This document shows positions 29,369-51,530 of a DNA stretch of 64,000 nucleotides, in pieces. The translations under genes and the position numbers were made by a program. Where the stretch lies: NCBI RefSeq assembly GCF_964340395.1, contig NC_135571.1, positions 10,326,440 to 10,390,439 on the forward strand. The letters are read 5' to 3'. The notes under the pieces were generated by a model. That model was not told the origin of the DNA. It did no database searches and was given only the letters and a program-made list of their open reading frames with translations. Source of the DNA: Glandiceps talaboti. Taxonomy: Eukaryota > Hemichordata > Enteropneusta > Spengelidae. Each line of letters begins with the position of its first letter. The stretch's first letter is position 1.

Positions 29369-30266
29369 TTACCGTTCAGGTGTCAAAAAGTGTTGCTATG
29401 GCAGATTTATTTATAAAATTGGCCCAGAACAAAACAATGGTCTTATGTAATCGTTTTGGTTCTAGTACAGATAAGTTATTTAATGTGAAATCCTTGAATT
29501 GAATCCTGGTCCTCTACAGGACTCTCAACATATGCTTTAGGTAATGTGTTCCGTGCTATATGATTTGAATTGTGATTTTTGTTTCCAACAATTGCATCGT
29601 TCATATTTTTTGTCATTAGATTTGCAATGATATATAAAATCTATTTTTTAAAAATGAAAAGGAAATGAGCACTTCGGACGAATTTGTTGGCAGAGAAGGG
29701 GATTATCGCTTGCGCAGTTCCTTTACCGTTTGCCGGGAATAAAATGGCGTATGAAAGTAGAGTTCGAAAGAGAACTTCTGTTTAAAGTGAAAATAGTTAG
29801 TATGTATCAAGGTGACATTGCCTTCAAAAGAAGAGGTAAAGTGATATCTGTCGCGAAAGATAATATCGTAGCAAGAAGAGAAGGGAAAGTTCTTTGTCAA
29901 ATCCATGTATTAGAGTTGTTCTTTGAAGTATGAGGAGTGCGTTCGTGTGGTTTTGTAAACAAACACACCGACAGTAAAGTGTTTAACTTTAACCACTGTC
30001 GAAAATCGAAAAATCAGATAATATGCCTTAAAACATACATATTTCTTATCGTCGGTTTAACCCTAGTACCCCTTCTTAAATTTGTTGGTTCTTCATAAGG
30101 CGTGAAAATACGGACATCAATTGTTATAAAAGAAAGATGCCAAATCTACGTTAATGCAGCAGAAATTTCAGAACATGCTTAATGACGTATTTGTGTGTGG
30201 CAGTACTTCATCGTTGAACGTTTCATTAACATTTTGATGACCCTTATAATCTCATCTCCTTGACAT
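29369..30266. other. Intergenic DNA
   Basis: No supported gene. Overlapping open frames on both strands near 29703-29933 lack recognisable motifs. Confidence 0.45.
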
Positions 30267-30884
30267 GCAAAATTCTCCGAAAAATAGGCCACATACGGTC
30301 GGTATCTTACAAAGGAAGTTTGTCAGAAACTTGTTCAAGCACTAATATCATCGAAACCTGACTACTGCAAAGCCCTTCTGTATGACTGCCAGCTAAAGAC
30401 ATTGTCCCTCTGCAACATGCTCAAAATACAGCAGCTAGGATTGTGTCAAGTACAAAGAAAACAGATCTCATCACACCGGTTCTTTCTACTCTTCACTGGC
30501 TACCTGTCCAGTACAGGATTGAATACAAAGTACTACTGACCGCTGATCACGAGCACTCAATAACACTTCTCGTGGTGACATCGCTGACTTGATTAACAGT
30601 AAACCCGCAACCCGTTCTCTTCGCTCAAGTAACAAAAGTCTACTTCATGTACCCCGCTGTAATACAAAGTCATACAGTGAGGGTGCGTTCTCGTGAGCAG
30701 CGCCAGTCTTATGGAACAGTATACCACTTGAACTTCGTTTTTCACCATCTGTTCATAAATTCAAGAAGGACACCAAGACGCATCTGTTTTCAAGAGCTTT
30801 CTAACTTTTACATTGATCTACCATTGTTCCTGTTCAGCGCCATAGAACATTACGTCGTATTGGATTTTGGCGCTATGCAAATGC

Positions 30885-30934
<50 letters not shown>

Positions 30935-30957
30935 CTAATTGATTGATTGATTGATTG
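30267..30957 (+). mobile_element. 5'-truncated CR1/L2-like LINE tail
   Basis: Carries the end of a non-LTR reverse transcriptase ORF. Readable pieces on the plus strand, in more than one frame, resemble IGHIR, LVQALISS, DYCKALL, HWLPVQYRIEYKVLLT, RSLRSSNKSLLHVPR and KFKKDTKTHLFSRAF, the standard C-terminal blocks of jockey-superfamily LINEs. The frame is broken by small indels. The 3' end is a (TTGA)n run (about 30886-30957), the microsatellite tail usual for CR1/L2 relatives. The 5' part (endonuclease and most of the RT) is missing, so it is a dead copy. Confidence 0.85.
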
Positions 30958-31990
30958 AAAACACCATAGCATGCATATTATGCTATGCATTGGTTTCAAT
31001 GTCTCTGAAAACCTTTTCATTATTTGACACAAGATTTTCAACAACACACACACACAAAAGAGAAGAGACCAGAACGGAAAAAGAGCGAAACCAATTTGAA
31101 ATGAAAAAAACCCAAGTATTGTTCCAAATTCCTGTTGTCGGTGCAATTTTATATATTCTATGATCCAAGAACACCAGTCGCAAAAAAGCAACATGTCGCT
31201 TAGTCATTTTACCGGACTTTTACGAAGAGTTCTATTCAATTAATCTTGACATCTTAAAATTAAAATTAGATTTCACAATTTAAGAAGTTGAATATGAGTT
31301 CGGAATCGTGAATACCTTCGACAAAAATTTCCTTCTCCACAGCACAGTTTCAAATAGGTTCGATACAATACGAGAACCTGACAACATTGCACAATTTGTG
31401 ATTAAACGAAAAATAAAAATATAAATATAGAAGTTGTCTGCATTTTTAAACTTTATAAGTTGATACATCTATTTCAGCTTTAAAAAAAAAATATTTGGAA
31501 ATCCTTATTACCAAATCGAAAATCATTGTCAATTTTTCAAACGGTAGCCCGACTCGTCATTTTGATATTAGATTATCATGAATGACTCCTCGATCTCTTT
31601 CTTTCATATATTTATAGATCCATTCCTATTGTAGGTATCTCTGGCCTCTACTATCAACTCGTAGTGCTGTCTAAGTTATAAGGTTTCTGTGTACTACAGT
31701 CTATAATGTGAAGTGTCAATAATTTTTTCCTTAAAATCATACCTTGCTGGTGAAAACGGTTAGATGTAAACTGGACTTCTTATTTCCTGCTTGTTTGAAT
31801 CAAGTATTCAAACTGATGAATCATATGTCAAGTTACATGGAAAAGAGGCACGGTGACCATGAATCAGTTACTTTTTCCGAGCAACGACCTTCACGTAATT
31901 GTAAACGTACCAAGTAGGATCCAAACCCGCATATTGTTTTGCTTATTCCTCATATATCATTGATGACGTACAGGATGTGACAGTTATGCC
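30958..31990. other. Intergenic DNA upstream of SLC10 paralogue 2
   Basis: No supported gene. AT-rich; the last part should hold regulatory DNA of the next gene, including TGATGACGTAC (about 31961-31971), which resembles a CRE but could be chance. Confidence 0.45.
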
Positions 31991-31992
31991 TT

Positions 31993-31998
31993 TATAAA
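31993..31998 (+). promoter_or_regulatory. Candidate TATA box of SLC10 paralogue 2
   Basis: TATAAA within CTTTATAAAAT lies 82 bases before the ATG, which would give a short 5' UTR of about 50-60 bases. No splice acceptor is needed before this ATG. Confidence 0.45.
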
Positions 31999-32079
31999 AT
32001 TGCAGGGACCGAGTAGTATGAAAAAGCATCCTATTCGGTCTCCAAGCGACACTTTCGGTGCAACTCTCAAGACGTCAAC

Positions 32080-36425
<4,346 letters not shown>

Positions 36426-36656
36426 GATAAGTTCGACGCATTGCGATTTTAATAATGGTCACTTTCCAAAACTTGTAATATAACAACCAACCTATTTAAT
36501 GAAAGATGTAACACTGGTTACAATTGAAGAGTTTGCCCAGGGATGCGCTATCATCCAAGTCAAAAGTCTTTTCGCAACAATTTAGAAGGCAATATTCTTT
36601 TTAAACCTCTCAAGACGTTCGTGTACATGTTTTATCAGTGACTATTTCCAGAGTAA

Positions 36657-36662
36657 AATAAA
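36657..36662 (+). terminator. Polyadenylation signal AATAAA for SLC10 paralogue 2
   Basis: Canonical hexamer about 230 bases after the stop codon, the first on the plus strand after it. Confidence 0.6.
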
Positions 36663-37076
36663 ACTTTGACATTTTAGCAAACCATTTCCTTTAATATATG
36701 TCAGTGGTCAACATTTTCAAATGTATTTCATTAAAAGGAATTAATTGAAAGAAATTATCGCCAGGGTTAAATCACACGACAGTTTTATCCTTGTAAGACA
36801 GAGCGAAAATGTTTCAATCACAGTAACACCTACTCTTTCAACTGTTCGGTGTCGTTTGTTTTCATGGTGTTGTCTTAATTTAGCAACTAGAAAATAAGGA
36901 AAAACGTTTTTTAAAACTTGCCTACTTTTGGAGGATTGAATGCTTGAATAAGGGGCTAACATAAAAAAAGACAGGTGGAGAAATTTTGTGTGTACTTTGA
37001 CAACAGCATATCCTTCAATGGTGATTTTATGAAGGAAATTATTTTTTTTTTTGCAAATGATGTCATTAAAAGTTGA

Positions 37077-37079
<3 letters not shown>

Positions 37080-37119
<40 letters not shown>

Positions 37120-37158
37120 TGTGTGTGTGTGTTTGCATGTGCATGCATGCATGCTTGC

Positions 37159-37202
<44 letters not shown>
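37080..37202. repeat. Compound (GA)n-(GT)n-(TGCA)n-(TCTG)n repeat
   Basis: Four simple-repeat motifs in series. Confidence 0.95.
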
Positions 37203-37203
<1 letters not shown>

Positions 37204-37605
37204 ATGTAAATATAATAACTTAATTTTCCCATTATTCTATATCGACATTGTTGGAGGCAAACTAAAATGAGGGTTGTAATGTTTAAACATATTTTTAAAA
37301 ATCATATTGCAATGGTTTTGATATTGCTTGATGGTTAAACGTATCTTTCTGTATAATGTCCTAGTCTTACATTGATGAATGATATTAATTCAGTTATTCT
37401 TCGATTTACAATTATTTATAAAAAACTATTTACATGAATGACATTACAGAATACTAGCTATATATTACAACTTCAATACTGAAATGAAAGTTAAATGTCA
37501 AAGAGTACTGTAATTTTGGAAGACCTCAAGATAAGTAAACTATTTTGAAATTGTAACAATGCATGTGTAATGTGAGAATGAACGTTCGTGGATTTTGGGT
37601 TCATA

Positions 37606-37677
37606 GTTACTAATGAAAATCTGGGATTTGCTTCCAGGAAATATCTTGAGTCTGAGAGTAGAATCTTCGTTAGTAAC
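37606..37677. mobile_element. Internally deleted copy of the CTTAGTAATG MITE
   Basis: GTTACTAATGAAAATC on the left and GTTAGTAAC on the right face each other. GCTTCCAGGAAAT and GAGTCTGAGAGTAGAA match the right half of the fuller element at 58955-59093. Confidence 0.55.
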
Positions 37678-37991
37678 AATGTTCCTTTTGTTACAGTTGT
37701 AATGGAATATTCCAACACAAGTTAGTAATGCGGGTAATCAGCATTAAGGATATGAATTACAAATGGATTTACAATGTTCTGAATATACAATATATAAGTA
37801 CTTGAATAAAATCGCCTGAAATATCTTACATTCATAATTCATAAGGTAGGAATGATGCGGGTATACATGTTCAAATGATTGACTCTAGTTATCAGGGAAT
37901 GGATACACTCTGAGAACACTAACATAAAAGCAATGATCACTATCTGTATGAGTATAATTTTTCCGATTAGACAACCAACTCACTGAAAAAG

Positions 37992-38236
37992 ACCAATAAT
38001 TAGACATTGTAATATATGTTAACTAGATGTCGATTGTATCCACAAGTACTACAGTAGCAGGATGAACTTTGGTGCGGACCCAAAAGTCAAAGTGATGGGA
38101 TTTATTGTACCATAATGCACCTCTACAGAAATGCATTTACTCACTGGTGATTCAATACTGTTAGGCGAGTACGATATTACGTATAAATCACTATATTTAA
38201 CAAAACAGTTTCAAAAACGTTCCAGTTGCAGCTAGT
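37992..38236 (-). repeat. Dispersed repeat B, inverted copy
   Basis: On the minus strand it carries GCTGCAACTGGAACG, GTTTTGTTAAATATAGTGA and GGGTCCGCACC in the same order as 34813-35064. The two copies bracket the last two exons of SLC10 paralogue 2 in opposite orientation. Confidence 0.65.
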
Positions 38237-40959
38237 GAAACTTTAATAAATGGATTCAAAGAGGGTACAAATATATACCTCAGTTAAAAGGCTATAGAAA
38301 TGGAAACTAAAGACTACCTTAATGTACATTGTACATGCTCTTTCTGATAACTAGTAGCAAATTTTATCAAGTTTGTGACTATTCAACACACTATTTTGGA
38401 TGTCAATTTGTATCATGATATAATTGTTTATTCCTATAATGTCCATTCTTTAAATCAACATATGACCCTAGGTTGAAATATTAACTTCCTTGTATGTCAA
38501 TTATGTATGTTAAAACATGGTTTTAGGAAATACTGTTGGGCAAAATGTATTTTTTTTTTAATTTTTGAATTGTGTGTGGAACTCGATTATATAATACTGG
38601 AATTAACCTTGGAAAAATACGGGCAAATTATTACTGTCCTATCGGAAGAATCCCACCGGAAGAATCCCACCGGAAGAATCAAAGATTTAAATGGAGTCAG
38701 AGGTCAATGATTTTCATGTCAATGGCCACATTTCATCTGATAAATTAGGCATTTGCCTTTATGTGCTACACATACTTTTTGTGATTTGTTGTTCTGTGGA
38801 GATAGCGTTTTGTTTCTGAATAATACAGTACTGTTTTTATTTTAGGTTAATTATCATAGTCCAATTCTGATTTCTTTACATTTCCTGATTATCAAAATGC
38901 TTTCTATCAAAAAGATTACTGCATGTCAAAGTATACTTGCACATGTTTTCAACTAGAATAAATGTTGACAGGACTGTTAACATTTCGGTGTAAGGGTAAG
39001 AATCCTGGTACTGCACTTTATTGTGAAAATATTTTGAAAGAATTCTTTTTTGAAAGAGTCGGGACTATTTACACAAATGTATGTTTCATATTTAAGGTAT
39101 TGCTTCATGACAAACTATATGATGTAAATTAATTTTTGAATTTGACAGTTTTTACACATTACAACCAATTTCACCTAAGCATGCCAGAAATGTATTTTTC
39201 CTGGTGCGTACAATATTAATATATAAGGACAACACTTCAGATATATCAAATCTTTACAAAATACAGTAAGTGTTATCCATTGAATGCCTTAAAATGTTGA
39301 AATGCATACAAATTTAACTTGATGTAGTCTGCTGCAATGAACCGGGTAGTCACAGTGTATCACAGTTTGGATTATTTGTGTAAGGAGTCGGAGTCTGGGA
39401 AGTGTTGTTTTTATGTGTATGAGCCAAGATGGGTGTACATTTGTGACTCACATTGTTCTGGTGAGGTTGAATGAAATTAACTGCAATTACTTTCATTATT
39501 ATCAATATGTGTACTCCTAGAACATTTGATATATGCACAATGTAGTAGTCTTTCTTTGCATAGTCTATTTACAAATAAACAACGGAATCATATCTTCCAT
39601 AATTCTAATTGCCTTGGTGTTTATTTAGTGTGAAAGGAAAAAGGAGAGAAAGAAAGATGGCATGATAGAGAAAAACAGATAGGGTAGCATGTCTAGACAC
39701 AAATTAAAGTTGGATGATTTTGAATCAAATTATTTAGCACTTTATGGCAAATTACTGAAAATTGAATGACTTCACATGATTAGGTTGTCCTTTATTCAAA
39801 GCCTGGCCCTCTGAGAAACTTATCTTTTACATTTCAGCAGTACTATGATACTTGTTATTTCTCATGGGAAAGCGTCTCCCACATGACAATGTCAAATTGA
39901 ACCACACTCACTCCATTTAATAACATTGCAAAGCTGTCTGACTAATCATGTAAACTTTGCCCTAATGCTCATTTTCAAGCACACATTCAATAAGCTTAGG
40001 GTCAATACAAAAGACCACAAATATCTCACAGCCCTTATAAATGTGGTTAGCATGGCATTGCACCACCCATAAACTATCATATAACTTAGGTATCTGCATT
40101 TGATCTCTAGATCAGATTCCATTTTATCTAAATATCGGACAATTCAATTATTGAGACATATTTGTGTATTGTCTAGAATCTTTTTATCCTGTCCAAACTG
40201 TAGCAAACACTTGATTATCGACACCATCGGGTTTTAATCACCAAATCTTTAAACCATGTATGCATACCTTAACGACAGACATTTGAACAGCCTGATAAAA
40301 ATCTGGTGTAAATTAAATTTTGTTCTAAGCACCAGTAAGTGTATGTATCACAAGTACTTCCAGAAAACATGATTGTGGTCTGGGTATCTCAGTCAGTAAC
40401 TACATTGATACATGACCTGTTAGCCTTACATCTTATTATACATGTTTAGTGTAGCTACCAGGGAAAGCAGATGTGTTCTCTTTATTGATCCGTGTAAAAT
40501 TTTATCATTTGCATTGGTATTTTTAGCGCCACGGAAATAAAATTTTATGTTGTACGTCTCATTTTACTTAGCACGTTTGAAAATCTTGACCAGCTCATGG
40601 TTTAAGTTATCCTGTATCCTTGGTGACAAGTCAGAGTTTGCCGACACAGCAGATGTGCTTTTTTCCCGCATATTTGGTGCGGTTCGATTCTATTTCGAGG
40701 ATCAATATATCTTAATGAATTTCTGTTGCAAATGTGATTGATTGAACTACTGGTAAAAAGAGGAGGAAAGAGACAGACCGGGAAAATTAGAGACAAACTG
40801 ACTGAAAGACAGGGCGAGGGAGAGCAAGACTGTAAAGCAGATAAGAAGACAGAGACATACAACACATAAGAAAGACTGACATATACACTGAGAATCAATG
40901 ATTTACACGGTAGACGTACATACAGACAATACAAATAGAAACTGGCAGACGTACAGATA

Positions 40960-41067
40960 TACAGACAGACAGACAGACAGATAGACATACAGACAGGCAG
41001 GCAGACATACAGAGAGACAGACCGACACAGACAGACAGATATACAGACAGACAGACAGACAGACAGA

Positions 41068-41098
<31 letters not shown>

Positions 41099-41100
41099 GT

Positions 41101-41154
<54 letters not shown>

Positions 41155-41160
41155 GACAGA
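40960..41160. repeat. (ACAG)n microsatellite
   Basis: Tetranucleotide array, impure on the left and pure toward the right. Confidence 0.95.
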
Positions 41161-41545
41161 CAAACAGGCAGAAAAGAATAATGCTTTGTGTTGGTATGCG
41201 TACACCCTAAGTTGCCACAATTCAATACTCCATATAGTTTTTAATATGCATGATGTAATCAGGAAATGTACCAATTTATACATTCCTCGCCAAAATAAAG
41301 GTTTTTGTTATATTTCCTAGGGCCATATCATCGCTTACTATAACACCTCATACCTCCACATATGTTTATGTAGTACAAAGAATTGCATTGTATTGGCGTG
41401 GTCTATATTTGTTTAAAGAGATGGTAACATACACAAAGGTGATAACAGGAAGTTGTGATGGTTTGTCATTCTACTATAACGTTGTAGCGTGTAGTAGTGG
41501 AACCACCACCACCAACATTTCCAAGGTTTCAGTCACCGTGGAAGT

Positions 41546-45529
<3,984 letters not shown>

Positions 45530-46830
45530 TAATCAAAGAAATTTGTTAGTGAATTCTCAACAATGTTCCGTTCACTACCTATCCATGGTCCCAGTGACCT
45601 GGCAGTGGGTCTTTGGACTATCCATGTCCAATTAATTATTTCACATCTAAAACACTTGTGTCCTATGGTGTGTATAAACATGAATATCTTTGGCAGACAC
45701 AATAGACAGGCAAAAATTATGACCATAATGTAAAAGAGGGTATGTTTTGGATATAACCATAAGTTGCAATTGATACAGTTCTTTCGCTCATGAATCGCGA
45801 TTTGTATATATGTTACATGCTTTAATATAGGCTGATAAAAACAGACAAGTCGTTTGGACTTCGAAAACGCTAACACATCGCCCTCTATCGGAATGTGTTT
45901 TTTTCTCACGGAACCAACCAACCAACCAACCAAACAACCAACCAACCAACCGACAATCAATGAATATTTCAATGAACTCCAAACAAAAACAGGTTTAGTC
46001 AAAATGGTTCGAATCTGCTATATAAGTTAACTTATTATAGCATTTCATTTTGTAGCGCTACAAAATGTTAAACGTCCGTGTATTAGCAAAGCCATGCGAA
46101 AATACCATTTGCAATCGTGCAAAGTGCCAATACGCAGAGTGCCAAGTGCAATACGCAGAGCTTTTTTGTATATATTTTTTTCCATGGGGTGTTCGTAGAG
46201 ATAGGAAAACGTGGTAATACGGCCAGGTGGTACAAGAAATAAGTAATCTGTCCCATTGAACAAAAAAATGCAAATTGCGAATTTAATTATAACTATTGTG
46301 GTTATTAACTGCTGGTTTTCATCCAAACAGTTTTGTGAATGTACAATCTGAATTACTCATGATCCATCAGCCGTGGATCCGCAGACGCCAGAGGGCGCTG
46401 TTATCAAAATGCCAACGGTTTCCTAAAAATGGAATGCTGTGCTATAGTAGCTATTATTACATTTTTTTGCCTTCTTTTCTTAAGTTTTCATTTAATTATT
46501 ATATATTCGTCTACTTTATTTTACATTTTTAGAAAAAGTTGTAAATTCAGTCATACAATTTCTCCGCACTACAATACATGTACGTCTCAGTGCTTTGTAA
46601 AACTGCTCAATATGTAGTGAAGATAAAAATAACAAAGTTGCAAAAATGAATATATTAAAATATTGACACAAATATGATACATTGTAGCCAATGATAGATC
46701 AAATACAATCAATGTATTCGGGTAAATCGAACTGAAATAAATAACCCTGTACATAGAATTCTCGATATCTTCATCACCTACCTGGAAAACAATGTTTCAG
46801 GCCATGTTGCAGTGGTAAGCAGTCGTTCTG

Positions 46831-46843
46831 TTTATTTATCTAT

Positions 46844-46890
<47 letters not shown>

Positions 46891-46893
46891 TTG
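46831..46893. repeat. (TTTA)n microsatellite
   Basis: About 15 copies, directly followed by the 31-bp minisatellite. Confidence 0.95.
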
Positions 46894-47160
46894 AAGGGAT
46901 ATATGTGTTATTGGTATAGATCTGAAGGGATATATGTGTTATTGGTATAGATCTGAAGGGATATATGTGTTATTGGCATAGAGCTGAAGGGATATATGTT
47001 ACTGGCATCGGGCTGAAGGGATATACGTGTTACTGTACAGGGCTGAAATGATATATGTGTTTTTGGCATAGGGCACAATTCGAAGGAATATTATGTGTTA
47101 TTGGTACAAGACTGAACGGATACAAGTGTCATACAAGTGGTACAGGGCTGAAAATTAGCA
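46894..47160. repeat. 31-bp minisatellite, about eight decaying units
   Basis: The unit reads CTGAAGGGATATATGTG followed by TTATTGGTATAGAT. The first copies are nearly identical and later ones diverge progressively to the right. Confidence 0.85.
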
Positions 47161-47483
47161 TAAATTATAAATTTAAATGTATTGTAGGATTTAAAATATA
47201 TGTAAAGACCCAAATTGGAGTTATGAAAGCATTTAAAAGTTTTAAGAATTTTTGGGGTAAAGTTAGTGATAATTAGAATTTGCAAATTTTATGTATGAAA
47301 ATAGGAAATCTTTATTTAATTGAGGTGGTTACATATATTTGGGGTTTAACAATGGCAAAGTAAGGTTTTTTGTCATCAGATGTTTCTCCTGTTTCTAATT
47401 TTATGGATTCATTTCATTTCATGTGGACATAGTTTACATTAATAAATATTCACTTAAAACTTTTGATTTTCTCATTCATCACC

Positions 47484-47485
<2 letters not shown>

Positions 47486-47514
<29 letters not shown>

Positions 47515-47686
47515 TGTATGTATGTATGTATGTATGTATGTATGTATGTATGTATGTATGTATGTATGTATGTATGTATGTATGTATGTATGTATGTATG
47601 TATGTATGTATGTATGTATGTATGTATGTATGTATGTATGTATGTATGTATGTATGTATGTATGTATGAGTGTGTGTGCGTGCGTG

Positions 47687-47721
<35 letters not shown>

Positions 47722-47776
47722 ATGTATGTATGTATGTATGTATGTATGTATGTATGTATGTATGTATGTATGTATT
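47486..47776. repeat. (TATG)n microsatellite with a (CGTG)n core
   Basis: About 290 bases. The CpG-rich CGTG block (about 47679-47720) splits the TATG array. Confidence 0.97.
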
Positions 47777-50700
47777 TAGCCATGGAAATATGAATGATCT
47801 AAGGGGCCATGTCACTTGAGTCGCTAGACGAATAATATGAATTTGAATGAATGAATGAATGAATGAATGAATGAATTAATTAATTAATGGGTGGGTGAGT
47901 GGATTGATGGATGGATGGATTGATGGGTGGTGGGTGGGTGGGGGTGATCATGAGTTGGTAGATGAATGAATGAATGAATGAATGGAAAGGTGATAAGTAA
48001 AGCCATGACAAGTTGGTGTTGATACTTCCAGAATCGCTTGAGTCACTGTGAATATGGCAGTTGCCACGATACCTCAAGTGTCCATTTTATAGAATCTTTC
48101 GTTTATATTGAAACCGTAGATCTCTGATCTATGGTGAAACCAAGACATGCTGTTAAAATACTCAGGGAAGACAAGAAATTCCGAAAGTAGATATTATGAT
48201 TCTGGTCGTACGTAGCGTTTTAAATCAACAGGTGTCCGCTGTTTATGGGCTCTTCTGTACCAGCGTACAGGAAACCTCAGACCACTAAGTCGTAAGTAGA
48301 GGTCTGACAGGAAACGTACAAGTTTTACGGTCTTTTGACATTTATTTTTACAGCTTTATGCATTGACGTTCACCACTGATAAATATATCTATATATATAA
48401 TGACGGAGTGGCATTATGGAGTATCGTGTCTGATTTTCAAAGTGGGTATATCATTGACTTTTATTCGTTGTTTTGATAGGAGCGACTTCTGTGCCAATAC
48501 GTATAATCACTTTGCCTTCAGTCGCCGTTCGTTTTTATTCAAATGCCATTCATAAACAAATGAGTCGAGTTTAATTTCCATTTCAAACAATACCTGCAAC
48601 GATCTGTTTGTCCCGTAGTATACGCATACATTATAACGACACAGGCTGAAAAGAACTGGGCCACAAAAAAGGAAAGTGAACGGTGGGCCAATACTCGCTG
48701 TGTTTTTTAAGCCAATTGGTGTACACCCATCAAATTGAAGTGCCTTATACCACAAGGGTTAAGGTTGGGTCTAATTATTAAGGTAGGTGAACAGGGTTTC
48801 GTTGTTTTAGATCATTTAGAGTGTCTGGCGTGGCGCGTTATTTATACGCATGATGAGTTCTGATCTGATAGTGTTCGAATCAGCTGTTAGAAACAAAACG
48901 GTAAACCGTCGCCCAAAAGGTTCGACACACAGACATTTAAGCTAGTTGAAATAGACCTTTGCTGCCCGAACGCGAAATTATTGGGTACGGTGTAGAGTAT
49001 ATATAGGGTGTGTTACTTGAGTACATGGTTAATATTCCCGGATGGGTAATCACACATCGTTGCGTTCGCCAGTGACCGTAAACTGAGAAGCCATATTGTA
49101 CAGTGTACAGTACACACGTCTCTCTGTCCCCATTTCACTTCAAATCAATCATATCGCTGTATAGAGACATGTGAACTAAGCATGGTACGGCCTTTACCTA
49201 AGAGAGGCAGACAAAAATACCCAGGATCGTTGCAACAAAGCAAATGGTGAATATTTGATACGCAGAGTGTCGGAATACCTTTGTTTACGGCATTTGCATG
49301 GAAATCACCCCACCCATACTATGTATGGTTTTTATCACATACAGTACCTTGTTTACCTATCACCTGGAATCTTCCCTTTATTTTTAGCAACCTCGAAAAG
49401 TATTGAACACTTGATCACTGCCGTCGAGGCTAAGTTAAAAAAAGGCATTTTTTGTATTGTAATTGACAATAGAGGTATTCCGTACCTTAACGAGGTCAAG
49501 GTCGGGTCATATTCTGGAAGTCGTTGGTTAGGTTCTTTTGTGTTTGCGATACTCTCGGACCACCAATCAAATTGGTCTCATGATCTCCCCTAAAACATCC
49601 ATCGTCTGATATACTGGAAGGCAAGATCTATCAAAATAATTTCACTGAATTTCGTGCTCATTGACCGGCGCAAATTGTCACTTGTCGGCGCTCCTCTGGG
49701 GCCATTATCTTTCAAACACAATTTGTTGGGACTGACACAACGCCCATTCATTATAAACAATGTACATGTAATTACATTTATGCTAGGGAGTCCCTCCTCA
49801 ACTTCAAGGCGACATTAGTAGTTGAATTTAGGATAAAAACATGGCATCTTTTTTGTATCCATAAATATTTATTTTTAAAAATATCATCAAATTGAGAAAT
49901 GCAAAAAGTTTTATTACAATAGTAATTTGGTACTGAAACAAATTAAAGGGATATTAAAAACGATATTTTCCCTCACTACAAACTGGCTTTATATTCATAG
50001 TACTGCATCAATATACTACTACACAGTGACTTATTTAAAATTGATTGCTCTGTCTGAAACAATTATCAATTTTGACCAATTAAGTTAGAAATGTGTGGGC
50101 GTCTGAGGCCTAAATAATTTAACATTTTTATCCTTTATTGAACTATTGATCTTGCACCTAGCTTCAATGTGGAATAAAGTGGGTGATACTTCCATGATGG
50201 CTTCATTGAAGTTGAATACTAAAGTGTACAGTCCGCTATTCTGCACTCTTACCTAACTCCATAAATGGCCGTCACCAATCTATGGTCAGAAAGTCTCTGC
50301 CTCTTTCTGTTTCTCTCAATATGTCTGTATCTATCTCTATCTCACTTCCACGCCCTCCGTAAGCTTTGGGGATTAGCCTTGGAATAACACGTACATTGTA
50401 AGTACTGTAATACAAGTCCTTCATCCGGGTCCTTCAGACCACAGACAAGGATTGAGTGTTTACATTGTCTGTGTTCAAACAATTCCGTCTGGGCCTACCT
50501 AGTTATTATTGTAGCACAGACGAGAATTATTTAACATTCCTAATAGACATTATAAGTGATACAATTGGACAGCACTTATAGAGGTTAACTCAATATGCAA
50601 ATAAAAAATTAAAACTACAACAAATTAATGTGTGAACAATATGAATAATAATATTTACTTCTTCAAAAGAACGCTCTCCATTTAAAACATAACTCAGCGC

Positions 50701-51530
50701 TGTATAATAAAATCAAAAATATCATTCAATAAAAAGACTCTAAAATTACCAGTCATAGAACTGAGTGCATGTCATGATGACAGCCTATTCCACTTTCATG
50801 GAGCACATATCTAAAAAACGAAAAGTTGTTAAAATAAGTTCACTTGTTATTTGTATTATTTTATGCATTGTTATTATGTAGATTACACGGTGAGGGCGCT
50901 AAGCAATTAAGATGATAACATTGAGCTAGCACTGACAGTGAACTGAATGTATCAGAAAGCTAACATTTATTTATTCATTGACTGCCAAGTTGTAATATGC
51001 AGAGTCGAGTAGCATGCAGCGAATAACAATGAAAAAATAAAAAAACACGATATTCCTTAACGAGTATCTGCTGGTAAAAGTTACACAACTTTTATTTCCA
51101 AAGAGATTGAATTTCGTGACAGATGTGATACATAGCTCTGACCAATGACCGTCAAGATAGCTCCATACCTTGAGTTACATATAATAAATGCAATGAAAAC
51201 AATACAGTGTTTGGTACATTGAGGGCGTTAACTCAAGTTAACGATTACCTACTTTCAATTGCAACATCAAAATGGGATGTCTCCACAGGCGTTTCCATGA
51301 TCTCAGGTTATAAACATTCACAACTAGAATATTCATTATACTTCCAGGGGATAGGTGTTACTATATATAAAACATGCATGGAATTTATTGCAATCATGTC
51401 TTTACATCAAAAAAGTTGTGTCTTAAAGTATTTCACAAAATTATTACGAAGATCACTATATATCTCATTATTATACAGTCTATGTCTTCTTGAAAACGTT
51501 GACTAAATATCTATTTTCTTTTGGTTGCAG

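Larger units (their letters stand above)
36663..41545. other. Intergenic DNA between SLC10 paralogues 2 and 3
   Basis: No supported gene. It holds a GA/GT/TCTG compound repeat (37080-37202), a mariner-like MITE fragment (37606-37677), an inverted repeat B copy, a small GGAAGAATCCCACC tandem (38643-38678) and an (ACAG)n array. The rest is AT-rich unique-looking sequence. Confidence 0.5.
45530..51530. other. Intergenic DNA between SLC10 paralogue 3 and the small membrane-protein gene
   Basis: No supported gene. It contains CCAA/ACCA tandem bases (45903-45950), a TTTA array, a 31-bp minisatellite, a long TATG array and GAAT/GGAT runs (47838-47990). A plus-strand open frame at 49255-49593 has no recognisable domain. 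A non-coding first exon of the next gene may lie near the right end. Confidence 0.5.

Noticed and set aside
29703-29933. Overlapping open frames on both strands
   Set aside because: Mirror-image frames with no motif; most likely chance.
49255-49593. 112-codon open frame as a gene
   Set aside because: No domain, signal peptide or splice context I can recognise; AT-rich chance frames of this length are expected in 64 kb.
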